Source: Massariosphaeria phaeospora (lineage: Eukaryota; Ascomycota; Dothideomycetes; Pleosporales). From it: 64,000 nt of DNA. Under the pieces are notes generated by a model. It saw only the letters and a list, made by a program, of their open reading frames with translations, did no database searches and had not been told where the DNA came from. Each line of letters opens with the position of its first letter. Within the stretch, counting starts at the first letter, position 1. The stretch spans positions 372,001 to 436,000 of the forward strand of contig JAADJZ010000027.1 of the NCBI GenBank assembly GCA_011032825.1, in the 5' to 3' direction. Below, piece after piece: positions 43,947 through 56,300 of the stretch. Made by a program: the position numbers and the translations under genes.

Positions 43947-45117
43947 ATGGCATCCGGCTTGCGTCATTCCCGTCTTACTTTATCGGAGATCCAAGCACTA
44001 GGTCAAAGAGACTCAGAACTGGAAGAAGTAAGCTTCGCATCTGCTCCGACTCCTCGTGTCATTATTCTCCCCGGGTACAAAAGGCTGACAGCACTGATAG
44101 CTCCTTTTGGGCACTGGTCCTTGGCCCGATCCTCCCTTCACAGATATCTCACAATGCCGCGGAATCTCCGATTATGCTGATGGCCTGCTCATGAAGACGC
44201 TTGGCCCACCTCCGGCAGGTATCCTGGAGGAGACGTACAACATTCCAACGGGCGAATCCTACACTTCTGTTGCGTTGTTGACCCGACCGGCGCGCGATTC
44301 CGATCCCGGACCGCTGATAGTGTTGTTCCATCCAGGTGGCTTCTTCCTCGGCAGCCCGGCCAAGCTTACTATGTATGCTCGGCCTCTCGCCCAACTGTTC
44401 AATGCCTCAGTGCTATGTCCCTCATATCGGTTCGCGCCGGAGTACCCATTTCCGACCGGTGTCGAGGATGCATGGGTGACGCTGCAATGGGCCGCAAACC
44501 ACGCATCGGAACTCGGTGCTAGCCCTACACAAGGATTTCTTGTCGGCGGTATTTCCAGTGGTGCCAACTTCGCCGTCGCACTAACACGGCGGGCTGTGGA
44601 AACCGGCCTTCAGCCTCCTATCACGGGCACATGGGCTCCGATCTTCATGGGCTTTAACGAGAAAAGTGCCGTACCCGATGAATACAAGCAGCTTTTTACG
44701 AGCCATGAGCAACATCTCGATGCTCTCGTCATTGACGAGGGCAAAGCGGCAACCATGTGGGAATACTACAAGCCTAACATCACATCGCCCTTATTCAATC
44801 CTCTTGCTCCACTGTTCAACGACATCGACACGATGCCCAAGATGTTTTTACAAGTCGCGGGCCAGGACCTATTTCGCGATGACGGACTCATCCTCGCGTA
44901 TGGGCTACGGGATCAAGGTGTAGATGTCAAGTTAGAGGTATATCCAGGTGTTTGTCATTCGTTCTGGGTATTCGCGCCAAGGTTGACTGTGTCAAAAATG
45001 TTTGTGAAAGACATCGTTGAGGGATATGCTTGGCTGTTGGGGGTCAACATAGAGGATTTGGATCAGGGATGGGAGACGGCGATGACGATGCCAGCTATCA
45101 GGATAGATGCCAGTTGA
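43947..45117 (+). CDS. Alpha/beta hydrolase, hormone-sensitive-lipase type
   Basis: Two exons (43947-44027 and 44101-45117) give 365 aa. The oxyanion motif reads HPGGF (HGG family), the nucleophile elbow is GISSGAN, the acid lies in QDLFRDD and the catalytic His in GVCHSF. There is no signal peptide. Such enzymes hydrolyse or transfer small acyl groups and are common in terpenoid clusters. Position and strand suggest a deacylation or transesterification step, but the substrate is unknown. Confidence 0.87.
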
Positions 45118-45645
45118 GAAGCGTCATGAACTCTTACCCTTATGAATGCATGATCTTGGTGCTTTTGTTGGGAAACAGTCAGGACACGTCGCATGGTGTG
45201 AGGTGTCGATCCATACGCTCAAAATCCGTTCGAGAGAGGGCTGTGTGTAGCACCATTGACGCATCGTCGGAGATGCAATCCGCAAATAGGCGTTGATTTC
45301 GCAGAATCCAGCCCTGGAGGTCGTCTTGTCGAAGCGGGGAAGGAGGTCAACGCTAACCGTATTGGTTCTTAGGATCCGAGGAGCTCTTATCGCCGATAAC
45401 GCAGCTTTCACCTCTTACGCTTCGAAACGGCCTGAAAGGGCTCCAAGTCCCTGCAGAGCGCAGTAGACTGACTCTTTTCTCTACGCTGGGCATAGGCTCA
45501 GGGCAATTGATTCTTTTATTTATGTCAGTTGCCTCGTGTGCTCGAATGACCGTGTCTTCCAGCTTTAATACCCTCCTGGTGCCCCTCCTCACACCTCAAG
45601 CTCTCCATCACATTATCCTTTCTGTATCTACCATTGGTATACACA

Positions 45646-47869
45646 ATGGCTCTCGATCGTCTAAAGCAAGCCGCTGCTCATGTTACGGGCCAGAGCGCAC
45701 CTCCACATCCATTCGACCCACTCTCCGAAGCCGAAATAGAGCAAGCAGTTGCGCTCGTGCGGAAAGAACACAGCAACCTCTTCTTCAACGCTGTCACATT
45801 ATGGGAGCCTCGCAAGGCTGACATGTTGAGATGGGTCAAGGACCCAAAGACCACACCTCGGCCGCGTAGAGTAGCGGATGTTGTTGCCATTGGAAAGGGA
45901 AGCAAAGTCTACGATGGAATCGTGGATTTGTCGGATGGCAAGATCATCAGCTGGGAAATGACAGAGGGTGTTCAGCCTTTGGTATGTTTTCGTCTTTCGG
46001 TCAGCATGGTCAAACCTAACGCTTGAGAAAGATCACTATGGAAGATCTTCAGATTGTCGAGTCGATTGTGCGGAAAGATCCTGGCGTCATCAAACAATGC
46101 GGAATTATTGGTATTCCCCCGGAAGATATGCACAAAGTGTATTGTGATCGTAAGTACAGCAACGTAACAGTTTGGATTCAGCTGACAGAATCTAGCATGG
46201 ACGATCGGCTACGATGAACGCTTTGGCACCAATGTTCGCCTGCAGCAAGCTCTCATGTATTACCGCCCACATGTCGACGACAGCCAGTATAGCTACCCAC
46301 TAGACTTCTGTCCCATCTTCAACGCAGATACTCAAGAAATTGTCCACATTGATGTCCCTCCAATACGACGACCACTTAATAGAGCACCACCGAACAACTA
46401 TCATGCAGCGGCTATTGAGGCAGAGGGTGGATTCCGCACAGATATAAAGCCCATCAACATCACACAACCGGAAGGTGTATCATTCACAATGGACGGACGT
46501 ACCATCAGCTGGCAGAACTGGAAACTCCACATTGGATTCAACTACCGCGAGGGCATGGTCCTTAACAACATCACATTCAACGACAAGGGCCTCGAACGAG
46601 ACGTCTTCTGGCGGCTTTCGCTAGCGGAAATGGTTGTTCCATACGGTAATCCCGAACACCCTCATCAGCGAAAGCATGCATTCGATCTGGGCGAGTATGG
46701 AGGCGGCTACATGACGAACTCTCTAAGCCTAGGATGCGACTGCAAGGGTGCTATCCACTACATGGATGCTGCATTCGTAAACCGAGCTGGAGCTGCTACT
46801 ACGATCAAAAACGCTATCTGTATCCATGAAGAAGATGCCGGCATCCTTTTCAAGCATACCGATTTCCGAGATGAGAGTGTTACAGTGACTCGAGCAAGAA
46901 AGCTTCTCATATCACACATTTTCACTGCTGCCAATTACGAGTACTGCGTGTACTGGATCTTCCACCAAGACGGCACTGTCCAACTCGAGATAAAACTGAC
47001 CGGCATCCTAAACACCTACGCAATGCTTCCTGGCGAAGACCTTCATGGGTGGGGTACTGAAGTCTATCCGGGCGTGAATGCACATAACCATCAACATCTC
47101 TTCTGTCTTCGTGTGGACCCGAACATCGATGGACCAAACAACACTGTCTTCCAAGTAGACGCGACACGGGGGTCGGGCGAAGTCGGCAGCGCAGAAAACA
47201 AGCACGGCAACGCTTTCTACGCCAAGAAGACAAGATTCGAGAATCCGGTCCAGGCAATGAGTGACTACGACGGCGCCTCTAGTAGAACGTGGGAGATGTG
47301 CAACGAGAACAAGTTGAACGAGTACAGCAAGAAAGCTGTATCGTATAAGCTAGTGAGCAGGGAGGTACCGGAACTTCTTCCTAAGGAAGGAGGCCTGGTA
47401 TGGAAACGCGCTGGTTTCGCTCGCCACGCGGTGCATGTCACTAAATGTAAGTTCTTGATCTCTACGTGGGACACGTTCGCTTTCACTGTACTAACGCAAC
47501 CTAGATGAGGATTCGCAAGTTCACCCCGCTGGCCGACACGTACCTCAAACGTCGGGCGAGCCTTCTCAAGGTCTACCAGCGTGGATTGCCGCCAACCCCA
47601 ACGCTAACATCGTCGATACGGATATTGTGCTTTGGCACACCTTCGGCATCACGCATTTCCCGTCTCCTGAAGACTTCCCAATCATGCCTGCTGAGCCTAT
47701 GACGCTGCTCCTGAGACCCAGGAACTTCTTCACGCGGAATCCATGCTTGGATGTGCCACCAAGCTACTGCAGCGTGCCTAGTGGTGTCAGGCAGGGAAGC
47801 ACTTTGGTAGACAAGATTTCGAAGCTCGCGTTTAGTGATAATAAGGCAGGTGACTGTTGTCAGAAGTAG
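45646..47869 (+). CDS. Copper amine oxidase
   Basis: Four exons (45646-45981, 46032-46149, 46196-47446, 47505-47869) give 689 aa, the normal length for fungal primary-amine oxidases. Tyr399 in ANYEYCVYW is the residue converted to the topaquinone cofactor. The copper ligands are the H-x-H pair in NAHNHQHLF and a third His in FGITHFP; the catalytic base region is DLGEYGGGYMTNS. It oxidises primary amines to aldehydes with release of ammonia and peroxide. It may mark the cluster edge or serve general nitrogen use. Confidence 0.92.
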
Positions 47870-48387
47870 AGGCTGCACGATACTTGACAAGTTGGATGGA
47901 TATCATGGGGATAACTGTATATACGCGATCTCTCATTGAATATAGGGGACGGCGCACCTTCTTCTTGCGTAGATTCAGCGATATCTTAAAGCACACCGGC
48001 TTGCCTAATGCAGTATAACCAGCTACCTGTAATTGGCCAATCCCTGGCACGATGGTTTTCAGGTGAATTCAACGCCAAATCTATTGTGTAGCTTCTGATA
48101 AATCCTTTCCCAAACTTGATTCCACAGAATTTAGTAGACGATACGTCATCTGCAAAATCTGCAAAAGAAAAGCGATCTGCGGGGTGACGGTTTAGCGTGA
48201 AGCGCACGCGAAGGAGAGGTCCAAGCTCCTCGAGTCTCGACCTGAGGTCATCCCCGGGCCTTTGACATCCCACCTGACTTCATTTCACCGCCATGCCCCG
48301 GCCTACACCGTTCACTTACCCTTATACCATGCTAGACACGCCGCGATAGAAGATGACGCACACGCTCTCACAACCTTAGCTACGATA

Positions 48388-49513
48388 ATGCCCCGCGCCC
48401 TACCGCCAATCGAGGGCAAGAAGGGCACGACCATCTCGTCTTCGATCATCGAGAGCACAGCGGGTTTCAGTGCGGGTGTGGTTTCATGCCTGACTGTGCA
48501 TCCTCTTGATTTGCTCAAGAACCGATTGCAATGTGCGTTAGCTACCCTCGACCCTCCCGGTTCAGGCTGAATAGATCTGACCGCTCTTCTCCTAGTGAAT
48601 ACTCGATCTGCATCTCGGCCTGGCGACTCCTTTCGTATCTTGCGGCATGTCATAAGGGACGAGGGCGGCGTGAAAGCGCTCTATCGCGGTCTCTGGCCCA
48701 ACTTGCTCGGCAACAGTCTGGGATGGGGGTTGTATTTCTTGTTCTACGGGAACATGAAGGATGTAATGCAGAAGAGGAAGAATGGACCGCTTAACAGTGC
48801 AGACTACTTTTTCTCCTCAGTCATTGCAGGTGTGTATCCTCTGAATCCGAATTCTGTACGATGGCGTATCAGTAGAGCTAACATTGCTGGCATAGGGTTA
48901 TTGACCGGCGCCTGCACAAATCCGATCTGGGTCGTGAAAACCCGCATGCTCGAGCATGGCGCAAACCATCCCTCGGCCTACAAAACGATGACGTACGGTC
49001 TTAAACACGTATACCAGACTCGCGGTCTCAAAGGACTTTGGGCCGGCTTCGTCCCCTCCACACTAGGCGTCGCCCACGGCGCTGTGCAGTTCGCTTTCTA
49101 CGAGAAGATGAAACACAGCAGGGGCGAAAAAGTCGGAGGACAGCAGAACCTGAGCAATTGGGAATATATCTATATGAGCGGCGGGAGCAAGTTGCTAGCC
49201 GGAGCCATCACATACCCGTACCAGCCGATTCGAGCGAGGATGCAGCAGCACGATGCCGCTAATCGATACTCGGGGCTTCTAGACGTCCTGAGGAAGACCT
49301 GGCACAACGAAGGATTTCTTGCATTTTACAAAGGGTAAGGGCTTTCGACACGACCTCTTCTGCTCTGGTATGCTGACAACTGCTACTAGGGTAATACCAA
49401 ATATGTTGCGAGTGGTTCCGACAACCGTCGTCACGTTTCTCGTATACGAGAATACGAAGATCTATCTCCCCACGATGTTCGAAGATGAACAAATGGCACA
49501 TGAAGAGGATTGA
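48388..49513 (+). CDS. FLX1: Mitochondrial carrier, FAD/folate type
   Basis: Four exons (48388-48532, 48596-48829, 48896-49334, 49390-49513) give 313 aa. Three repeats are visible, with signatures PLDLLKNRLQ, PIWVVKTRM and PYQPIRARMQ, each followed by a YRGL/WAGF/YKG block. The PIWV form of repeat 2 and overall layout match the fungal FAD carrier Flx1 and folate carriers. It moves the cofactor across the inner mitochondrial membrane. The gene symbol rests on family resemblance only. Confidence 0.82.
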
Positions 49514-50157
49514 GTGGAACATTTTTCTGCTACGGGCACCTTTATGAGTAAGTAGTGATAGTGTTGTTCGTCTCGTAACATTCCTGTGTTTGATGCATTG
49601 GTATGGCGTTTCCAAAGACACCCCTTGGCATATAGAAGTACTCGACATACTGTATTACACGTTCCCAATTTAGGTGCTTGTCCTTAATCGTATCACGATG
49701 TTGACTTTGTGAAGCACATTGTGTTCTGCACCCTCTAGGTTCTGGTTGGATATTTTCTCTCGCTGTGTTGTCATATGAGGACTGCGAGGAAAAGTCAGGA
49801 ACAAATCCGTGCTAACACAATGTTAGGGCACAACCTTCCGACTTGACAGGCGTGGAACAGTCGCCAGGGAAGGTATTTCACCAGGAATAAGTGTTCAGTC
49901 ACTATGAAATTAGAAACCATGCCATAGCGCTCGCGTCTACTCTCCCATATATACCCTTTGTGTTCTCTTCCTGGAATTCCTGGCATAATAAACCGACTAC
50001 GCAACCGCACCACTTGGCAACAATACACTCACGGGCTAGTCGCACAGGGCGCTTTCTCAACCCAACTCGCCTCGTTCACCTACTCCTGATTCAAGCATCC
50101 TTCGGCTAAACTGAGTTTTATACGCCGTTAATAGCCACGCATATCGGTTCACCTGAG
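49514..50157. other. Intergenic region
   Basis: 3' flank of the carrier gene and promoter of the next gene. No further gene or repeat is seen. Confidence 0.5.
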
Positions 50158-52002
50158 ATGTCCCCGGAAAAACCACAGCCTCGTCATACGTCCAGCGGTT
50201 TCCGCTCCCTCTTTGGTCGTTTCCGAGGTAACTCGAACAAGAAGTCTACGAAGTCAGCGGATATCGACCTTGAGTCTGCCAAAACACCAAGGCTAGTCAA
50301 AGCATTCGTCAACTCTCTTGTCGCTTCTCAATTGAGCGATTTCCTGTCTTGGTTTCTTTACCACGATGTCGTCGAGCTCCCCGAATCGCCGTCTCATTGG
50401 TACAAAGCAATCGGCTCGATGGAACTTCGAGGATGGATCGCATTGGGTGCATTCCTAGCGAAGAACCCTCAGCACGGATTTGACCTTGTCGTTCTCGACT
50501 CGATCTGCGATCGGCTGAAGCTGCCAAAGTCACTCGTTTGGGAATGCTTGATTCAGTTCGGTGATCCAGAGAAGATGGCATGGACTCAGGTGGCCACAGC
50601 CATAAAACTTGCAAAGCACCATCGAATGACTGAACTGGAGACTTTAGCAACGGTTCAAGACAAGCTTCGGGATTTGTACCAAATCGCTAAGCGTCTCAAG
50701 CCTACTGCGGGGTCTATGTTCGCTGATATGCTACCGATAATCATGCAAAGGCTGCAAGACCTCCAGAAGCATATCATCACCCCACGTGTCGATCTTTTGA
50801 CTCAGGGAAGACCTAGGACTGCCAACTCCACTGATATCGATCGGAACTCCAACGAAAGCAATAGGATTACGTACCTTTACGAAACGATGCAGCAGGAGAG
50901 GCAAGTGCCGCTCATCCGGTACGGCATCTTCCCTAACCCATCCATCAGCCCTAGTACTTCGCAGTCTTCAAAGCATAGCGTTGTAGGTGCTCCTATTATT
51001 GATGAGGCACTGGTTAACGAGTTATGCCAGGCCGAGAGCACGTACACTGTAGCAAAGCTAAAATCAGAGAATGAGATATTGCGCATCGAAAATGACAATC
51101 TCAATTCCCAGGTCGAGAACCTAACGAGGTCTAACAACAAATTCGCCAAAAAGGTCGCGATGATTGGGAGAGGTCAGCCAGCTCACTATATGCAGCAAGA
51201 CTGGAGCGTCGGACCTGTTGTGCGTAGCAACAGTCTGAAGACCCCACAAGTCCCACACGCTGGTTCTCGTCCACGCTCTTCGTCCGATGGACCACAGATC
51301 GTCATCCAGCAAGCTGCCATTCATTCCAACGCTAGCCAACAGGCGCCACCCCCCGAACCACATTGGGACAAACACGTCTCACTTGCTTGGAAGTACGAAG
51401 ACGTTTTTAGTGCGTTAGACGATAAACCGCTCCCCGCATTACCACTTATCGATCCCACGACAGGCGACGAATTCCTGTCAGCTACTCCACCATCGTCGAG
51501 CCAGCGCACAACAGGAGTTGAGCTGATCAAGTCTGCTTGGGGTAGCCCCAGTCGACGCGGTGGACTCGTCCGAAGCATAGGCACCAACAATCTAGTGGCG
51601 ACTGTGGGATCTGGCTCATCGACTCTGATTCCGTCTGAAGGCAGTTCCCGATCCGTCTCCGATGGTAGCAGGATATCCGGACAGCAAAATATTACCGGTG
51701 AAGTCGTCAGCCACCAGCTGAACACGGGCCTGGGCCAGCGTCCCGCCATGACATACGCAGATGTGCGATCGCGCAGCCCACTAGAAGTCATGCCCAACAC
51801 GGTGACTGGCCTCGTGCAGCCCGGGGCGTCTCACGAAAATTTTCCGGATCTGGACCACGATGTGGATGATGATCGTAAACCTGTACGACCTGTACGGACC
51901 GGAAGCTTTAGCAGCATTCTAGATGCGTTTTTGGGCTCGAAGAAGCGAGATAAGGAGGAAGAGGAAGAAGAGACAGGTCCGAACATCTCCACGAATTTCT
52001 GA
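50158..52002 (+). CDS. Uncharacterised 614-aa fungal protein
   Basis: A single open exon that I do not recognise. The N-terminal 40 residues are basic and Ser-rich. Residues about 45-220 look like a folded helical domain (WYKAIGSMELRGWIALGAFL, LVWECLIQFGDPEKMAW). A coiled coil follows at about 300-340 (KLKSENEILRIENDNLNSQV). The remaining 270 residues are Ser/Pro/Thr-rich and likely disordered, ending in an acidic run. The layout suggests a cytoplasmic scaffold; no catalytic motif is seen. Confidence 0.85.
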   Translation: MSPEKPQPRHTSSGFRSLFGRFRGNSNKKSTKSADIDLESAKTPRLVKAFVNSLVASQLSDFLSWFLYHDVVELPESPSHWYKAIGSMELRGWIALGAFLAKNPQHGFDLVVLDSICDRLKLPKSLVWECLIQFGDPEKMAWTQVATAIKLAKHHRMTELETLATVQDKLRDLYQIAKRLKPTAGSMFADMLPIIMQRLQDLQKHIITPRVDLLTQGRPRTANSTDIDRNSNESNRITYLYETMQQERQVPLIRYGIFPNPSISPSTSQSSKHSVVGAPIIDEALVNELCQAESTYTVAKLKSENEILRIENDNLNSQVENLTRSNNKFAKKVAMIGRGQPAHYMQQDWSVGPVVRSNSLKTPQVPHAGSRPRSSSDGPQIVIQQAAIHSNASQQAPPPEPHWDKHVSLAWKYEDVFSALDDKPLPALPLIDPTTGDEFLSATPPSSSQRTTGVELIKSAWGSPSRRGGLVRSIGTNNLVATVGSGSSTLIPSEGSSRSVSDGSRISGQQNITGEVVSHQLNTGLGQRPAMTYADVRSRSPLEVMPNTVTGLVQPGASHENFPDLDHDVDDDRKPVRPVRTGSFSSILDAFLGSKKRDKEEEEEETGPNISTNF

Positions 52003-52573
52003 GTGTAGCAGGGACTGCTACGGACATAGGGTTGTAGATTATCTTATGTAGCGTTCAAGGATTATGGTTCTCCTTGGCCGGATCTAGCATGTGGTAAGGA
52101 AAATAAACTATCATGTAAATTGACGATATTCACTGAGTAATACCAGGAACGATATTTAATACCGAGACCCAATGAAGCTTCTGCGACTACTTTCATCTAC
52201 TCTATGCTGTCGACTAGATTGGCAGTTTGACGACAAACTGCCTGTCAGGTCCAGCAGCTTTTCGCTTGTTCTACTAGGTACCTAGTGTGTGAATGTAAAC
52301 GGGAGTTCTTTGTTAACGTCTGTCAGGCTGGACAAATTGACACGCTTTCGCGCAAGCGTAGCTAAAATTCACGCTGATGGACGGGCCTGTCGGTCGCTCC
52401 TGCCTTCTGACTGATTTCAGCAACCGTGAACGGTACCCGTGGACGCGTTTCCCCGTGCGCGCCTTCCCGATACCACAAACAAGCTCCGCATATATACCTC
52501 GCGCCCCCGCCACCTTTCGACATTACACCACACCACACCACAACCTGAACTCTTTCATCAGATATCACCCAGC
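52003..52573. other. Intergenic region
   Basis: 3' flank of the 614-aa gene and upstream region of the repeat ORF. An open frame continues upstream of the chosen ATG to 52439 but looks non-coding. A CACCACACC repeat lies near 52530. Confidence 0.4.
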
Positions 52574-53080
52574 ATGGCGAAAATCCCGTTTCGTCCTCGT
52601 GTCATCACTCAAGGACTGGCTCAAGAACCAGCTCCGCAGCCGGATATGATCGATATTCCGTTTCGTCCTCGTGTCATCACTCAAGAACTGGCTCGCTTGC
52701 AGCTGGATGGCGGTGATATGCCGCTTCGTCTCCGCGTTATCACTCCAGAATTAGCTCGCTCTCACCCGGATGTGGATGATGTTCCCCTCCTTGACGAAAA
52801 TGCCATTACATATGCAAGCACCCTAGCACAGCTCGAAGCGCAAGTGAAGAAGCATCTTGACGTGCAAATTACTGACCAGCCCTACGAAGAGCGAGAGTGT
52901 AATTGCGCAGCAGCGAAGGCAATCGAAGCGAATGCCGTTCTCAATGAGCTAGGAAACGGCAATCTTGAAGCCCTGCGTACCTTGATCGTCGTGCACGGCA
53001 ACAACGAAGTAGCCCACCTTTCACTTAAGGAGCCTACACAGACAGAACTACAACGCACAGCGACTCAGCAACTGAACTAA
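52574..53080 (+). CDS. Small protein with three tandem 24-residue repeats
   Basis: 168 aa from the ATG at 52574. The N-terminus holds three tandem repeats of about 24 residues (core PFRPRVITQELA, then PLRLRVITPELA), also clear at DNA level (52580-52760). A helical segment with CNC follows. The frame stops at TAA 53078-53080 but stays open in the same register to 53632, so it may be the first exon (with an intron around 52977-53081) or a broken N-terminus of the following gene. Function unknown. Confidence 0.5.
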   Translation: MAKIPFRPRVITQGLAQEPAPQPDMIDIPFRPRVITQELARLQLDGGDMPLRLRVITPELARSHPDVDDVPLLDENAITYASTLAQLEAQVKKHLDVQITDQPYEERECNCAAAKAIEANAVLNELGNGNLEALRTLIVVHGNNEVAHLSLKEPTQTELQRTATQQLN

Positions 53081-53366
53081 GGCACTTCTGGGAAGCAATT
53101 TCGATATATTGGTGGAATCGAAGACACCGAACACCAACAGAATGGAGGTAAGCGCTATGTCAAGCTGCCCGTTCTCTCGGTCTGCTCCCAGAAGCGCCAC
53201 GGGTCGAGCGAGGATCCTCAATCACAAGCGAACTCTAGACTAGAGAATACAACCCTGGATCTGCATACCTCTGAGATTCCCATCCACGTTACGGCACACA
53301 ATGCTTCGTCCAGTTTAGCCAGCCTAGGATTGGGGGATTGTCTCATCAATGGAGTACTGAACATCT

Positions 53367-56300
53367 ATGCTGTCCAACGACTTGTCAAGACCAACGAGAG
53401 AAAGAATGCTCAGGGCAAGGATGGCATATTCCAGCAGAGTGCATCCATCCTGGGAGTTGCCAGACGGACAATCGGATCGAGGACTCGCAAATTTCCTGTC
53501 TTCTTTGCGTGTATTCTCGAACTTGATCCACGTGGAAAACATGAAACCTCCGGAACAGGATGCAGTACTTCATATTATTTATCTGTTGACTCGATTTCCC
53601 CCCGCTGTTCGCGCTGTTCGCATACTCATGCATAGGGGAACACCAGAGGATCCCGATAAAGCAGCCCTTGTTCAGGCTATCGATGGACTTTTGAAAGCTG
53701 TAGTGCCATTGCCAATCATCAAGAATGACCCGAGGCGCTTTCTCGAAGGGTCTCGTCTTCTCTTTGGTCTCGTTCTAGAGAAAGCGAAGCACCTAAAGAT
53801 CATTGCACAAAATCAAGAAGAGCGTCTGAACTACGTGGATTCAATAAGGACTTTAGAGCTACGAAACATGATCACTATGGAGCCTGTAGTTGCCCCTGTT
53901 CAGACCATCTCGGGACTGGTCGACCGTGGATTCTACCAGGCGTTCACGAGAGATGGTATATTGCGGTTCACAAATGGTACCGACACCACCATGGCGACAA
54001 TCGACCGACAACTGTCCCGCGCGGCTTGGCTTTCTGGCGGCGTTAAACTTCAAGTCGTCCGGTTCGATATTGACGCAGCCAATAATGCACGGTATCCAGC
54101 GACAGTGAAAGAGGTCATCACCGCCGCAGAACTAGCGGATCTGCATCATTTAGTAACCCTCTGCTCTCGCAATAACCTTGGAGTCCTCCTACCTTCTTCA
54201 CTCCACTCTGCGGAAGCGCCCGTTCTAACTTTGGACCGTGATGGCTTGTTAGCTGTTTATGTGGGTCGACAAGCTTGTGGAGCGGCCGGAAGAGACATCA
54301 CTATGTTTCGCCCTACTAGTGAACCAGTGGAGGTATCCGTGGACGTTTCGATTATAAGTCAGCTTATTGACCGAATTGTCCAAAAACGTGACGCTGATGG
54401 GACATCCGTTTTTGAAGCCTTCCGGGTTCAAAACCGAATTCTAAAAGATCCAGACGAAGTCATTATGCTTTGTGTTGACTGTAGTTCGAGTATGGGCCGT
54501 CGTTGCGGTTTTCCCGATGTGGAAGAGAGTGAAGATGCCCTGGAAAACGTTGCTCTTGCATCTGCAGAAAGCGAACAGGTATTTAAAGAGGACTCTAGAT
54601 TCGATTCGCCTAGCTTGATCGATCTTCAGAGTAAGCTGATAATTTTCATTATTGTATCTTCTGCGATAGAACTAGTTGCTGTTTAGTGTGCTAACCTACC
54701 TGTTCTAGTATTTCTGAATAAGCATGAGTCATGGGAAGATTTTCTCGCCATAATTAGCACGGGCACCAGTGATTTTCATCGTCAGAGTAACGCCGACAAA
54801 GTCTTAGAAGTTCTATGTCGTCTTGAACGACGGAAGGTTGAAGAACGTACTCAAAGTTTAGAGGCCACTAGACGTTCTGGTACCGCGTACACTTATCATC
54901 GCGTAGCGATTGACTTAGAGCGGGAAGTCGGGACCTTGAAGAATCGCGTCATCCGACTCGAGCACCTCAAGGACTTGTTATGCGTATATCTCGTCGACCA
55001 TGCTGGGAAAGCCGAAAACCTCGAAGATTCCGTGCCTTTGACTTGGGTGTTGGGAGATCCTATTCCTCAAGTTCCAAAGAAGGTCAGTATAGTGCACAAA
55101 AGCCCTAAGTTTAAGGTTCCTGCGGAATACATTTGTCCTATCACTGGTGAATTAATGGAGGATCCCGTAACGACTACAGATAACTTTACATATGATCGAA
55201 AAAGCATTGAGAGATGGTTGCAGACTCACGACACGAGTCCGCACACGAACTTAGTCCTTCATAGCACGTTGTTACGACCAAACGGCCAGGTCAAACAGGC
55301 TATCATGACGTTTCGCCATGGGTCCGACATACTCAGCAAGTATGTGCCTCGGGGAGTTGGCACTCGGTATCGCACTCGACAAATATCAGTGACCCTCCGA
55401 TGGGGACATAAATCGTCATCTATATCTGTACCGCATACGATCAGTCTGCGCGATCTATACCAGTTGGCCTTCCGTATTACCCAGGGGCACTTCGAGACTT
55501 TCGACTTGCGTTGTGGCACTGCCGTATTGCCTTCATCCGATAATCCTGCCAGTAAATATTTAGCCGGAAATAATGACGTTCTCATCAATAGCACTATGGA
55601 CAGTGCCTCTCAAAGCAATGACTTCGAAGCGCTCTGCCTGGTAAAGATCTACCGGTCTACTATCGAGCCCGCTGTTATCTCGTATTGGGAGCTAAAGAAT
55701 ACTGCGAAGACGATAGGCTCCACAATCTTTCGTTACTATCGCCATGGATTTTACCAGAACCACTCCACATCAGTCAAGGATCTTATTATTCCAAAGGTAG
55801 CCTTAGAGAATAATGGAGACAGACGATACCATAGCCGAACGCCATATCATTGGGGGTACTTGGCCGGTTTCTTCACTGAGGAACATGCTACCGGTGCTTT
55901 AGTAGATGAATCTGCTACTCAGGATACCCGAGTAGGTCTAGGGAGACGCAAAGCTACTGAACCATTCGTCTTCAAATTGTTATTGGCCAAACCGTCTAGG
56001 GATCAGACGCGCCCCAGGTTCACCCGCATGGAAGTCTTGAAGCAAATGTTCGATGCTTTTGTCAATCGCATTCTGGCTTACAATTTTCAAACCCACATGG
56101 GCCTGATCACGTTCAGATCTACCGCAACTATCACACAACCCATCACTCATGCTATCGAAAATTTCCGCCATCAACTCAGTGGTATGAGGCATTCAGGAGA
56201 CACTGCACTATGGGACAGTATCGCTCTAGCACAGGACCAGCTCAAGACCTACGCTAAGAAGTACCCCACCGCCAAATTACGGATTATCTGCATTTCCGAT

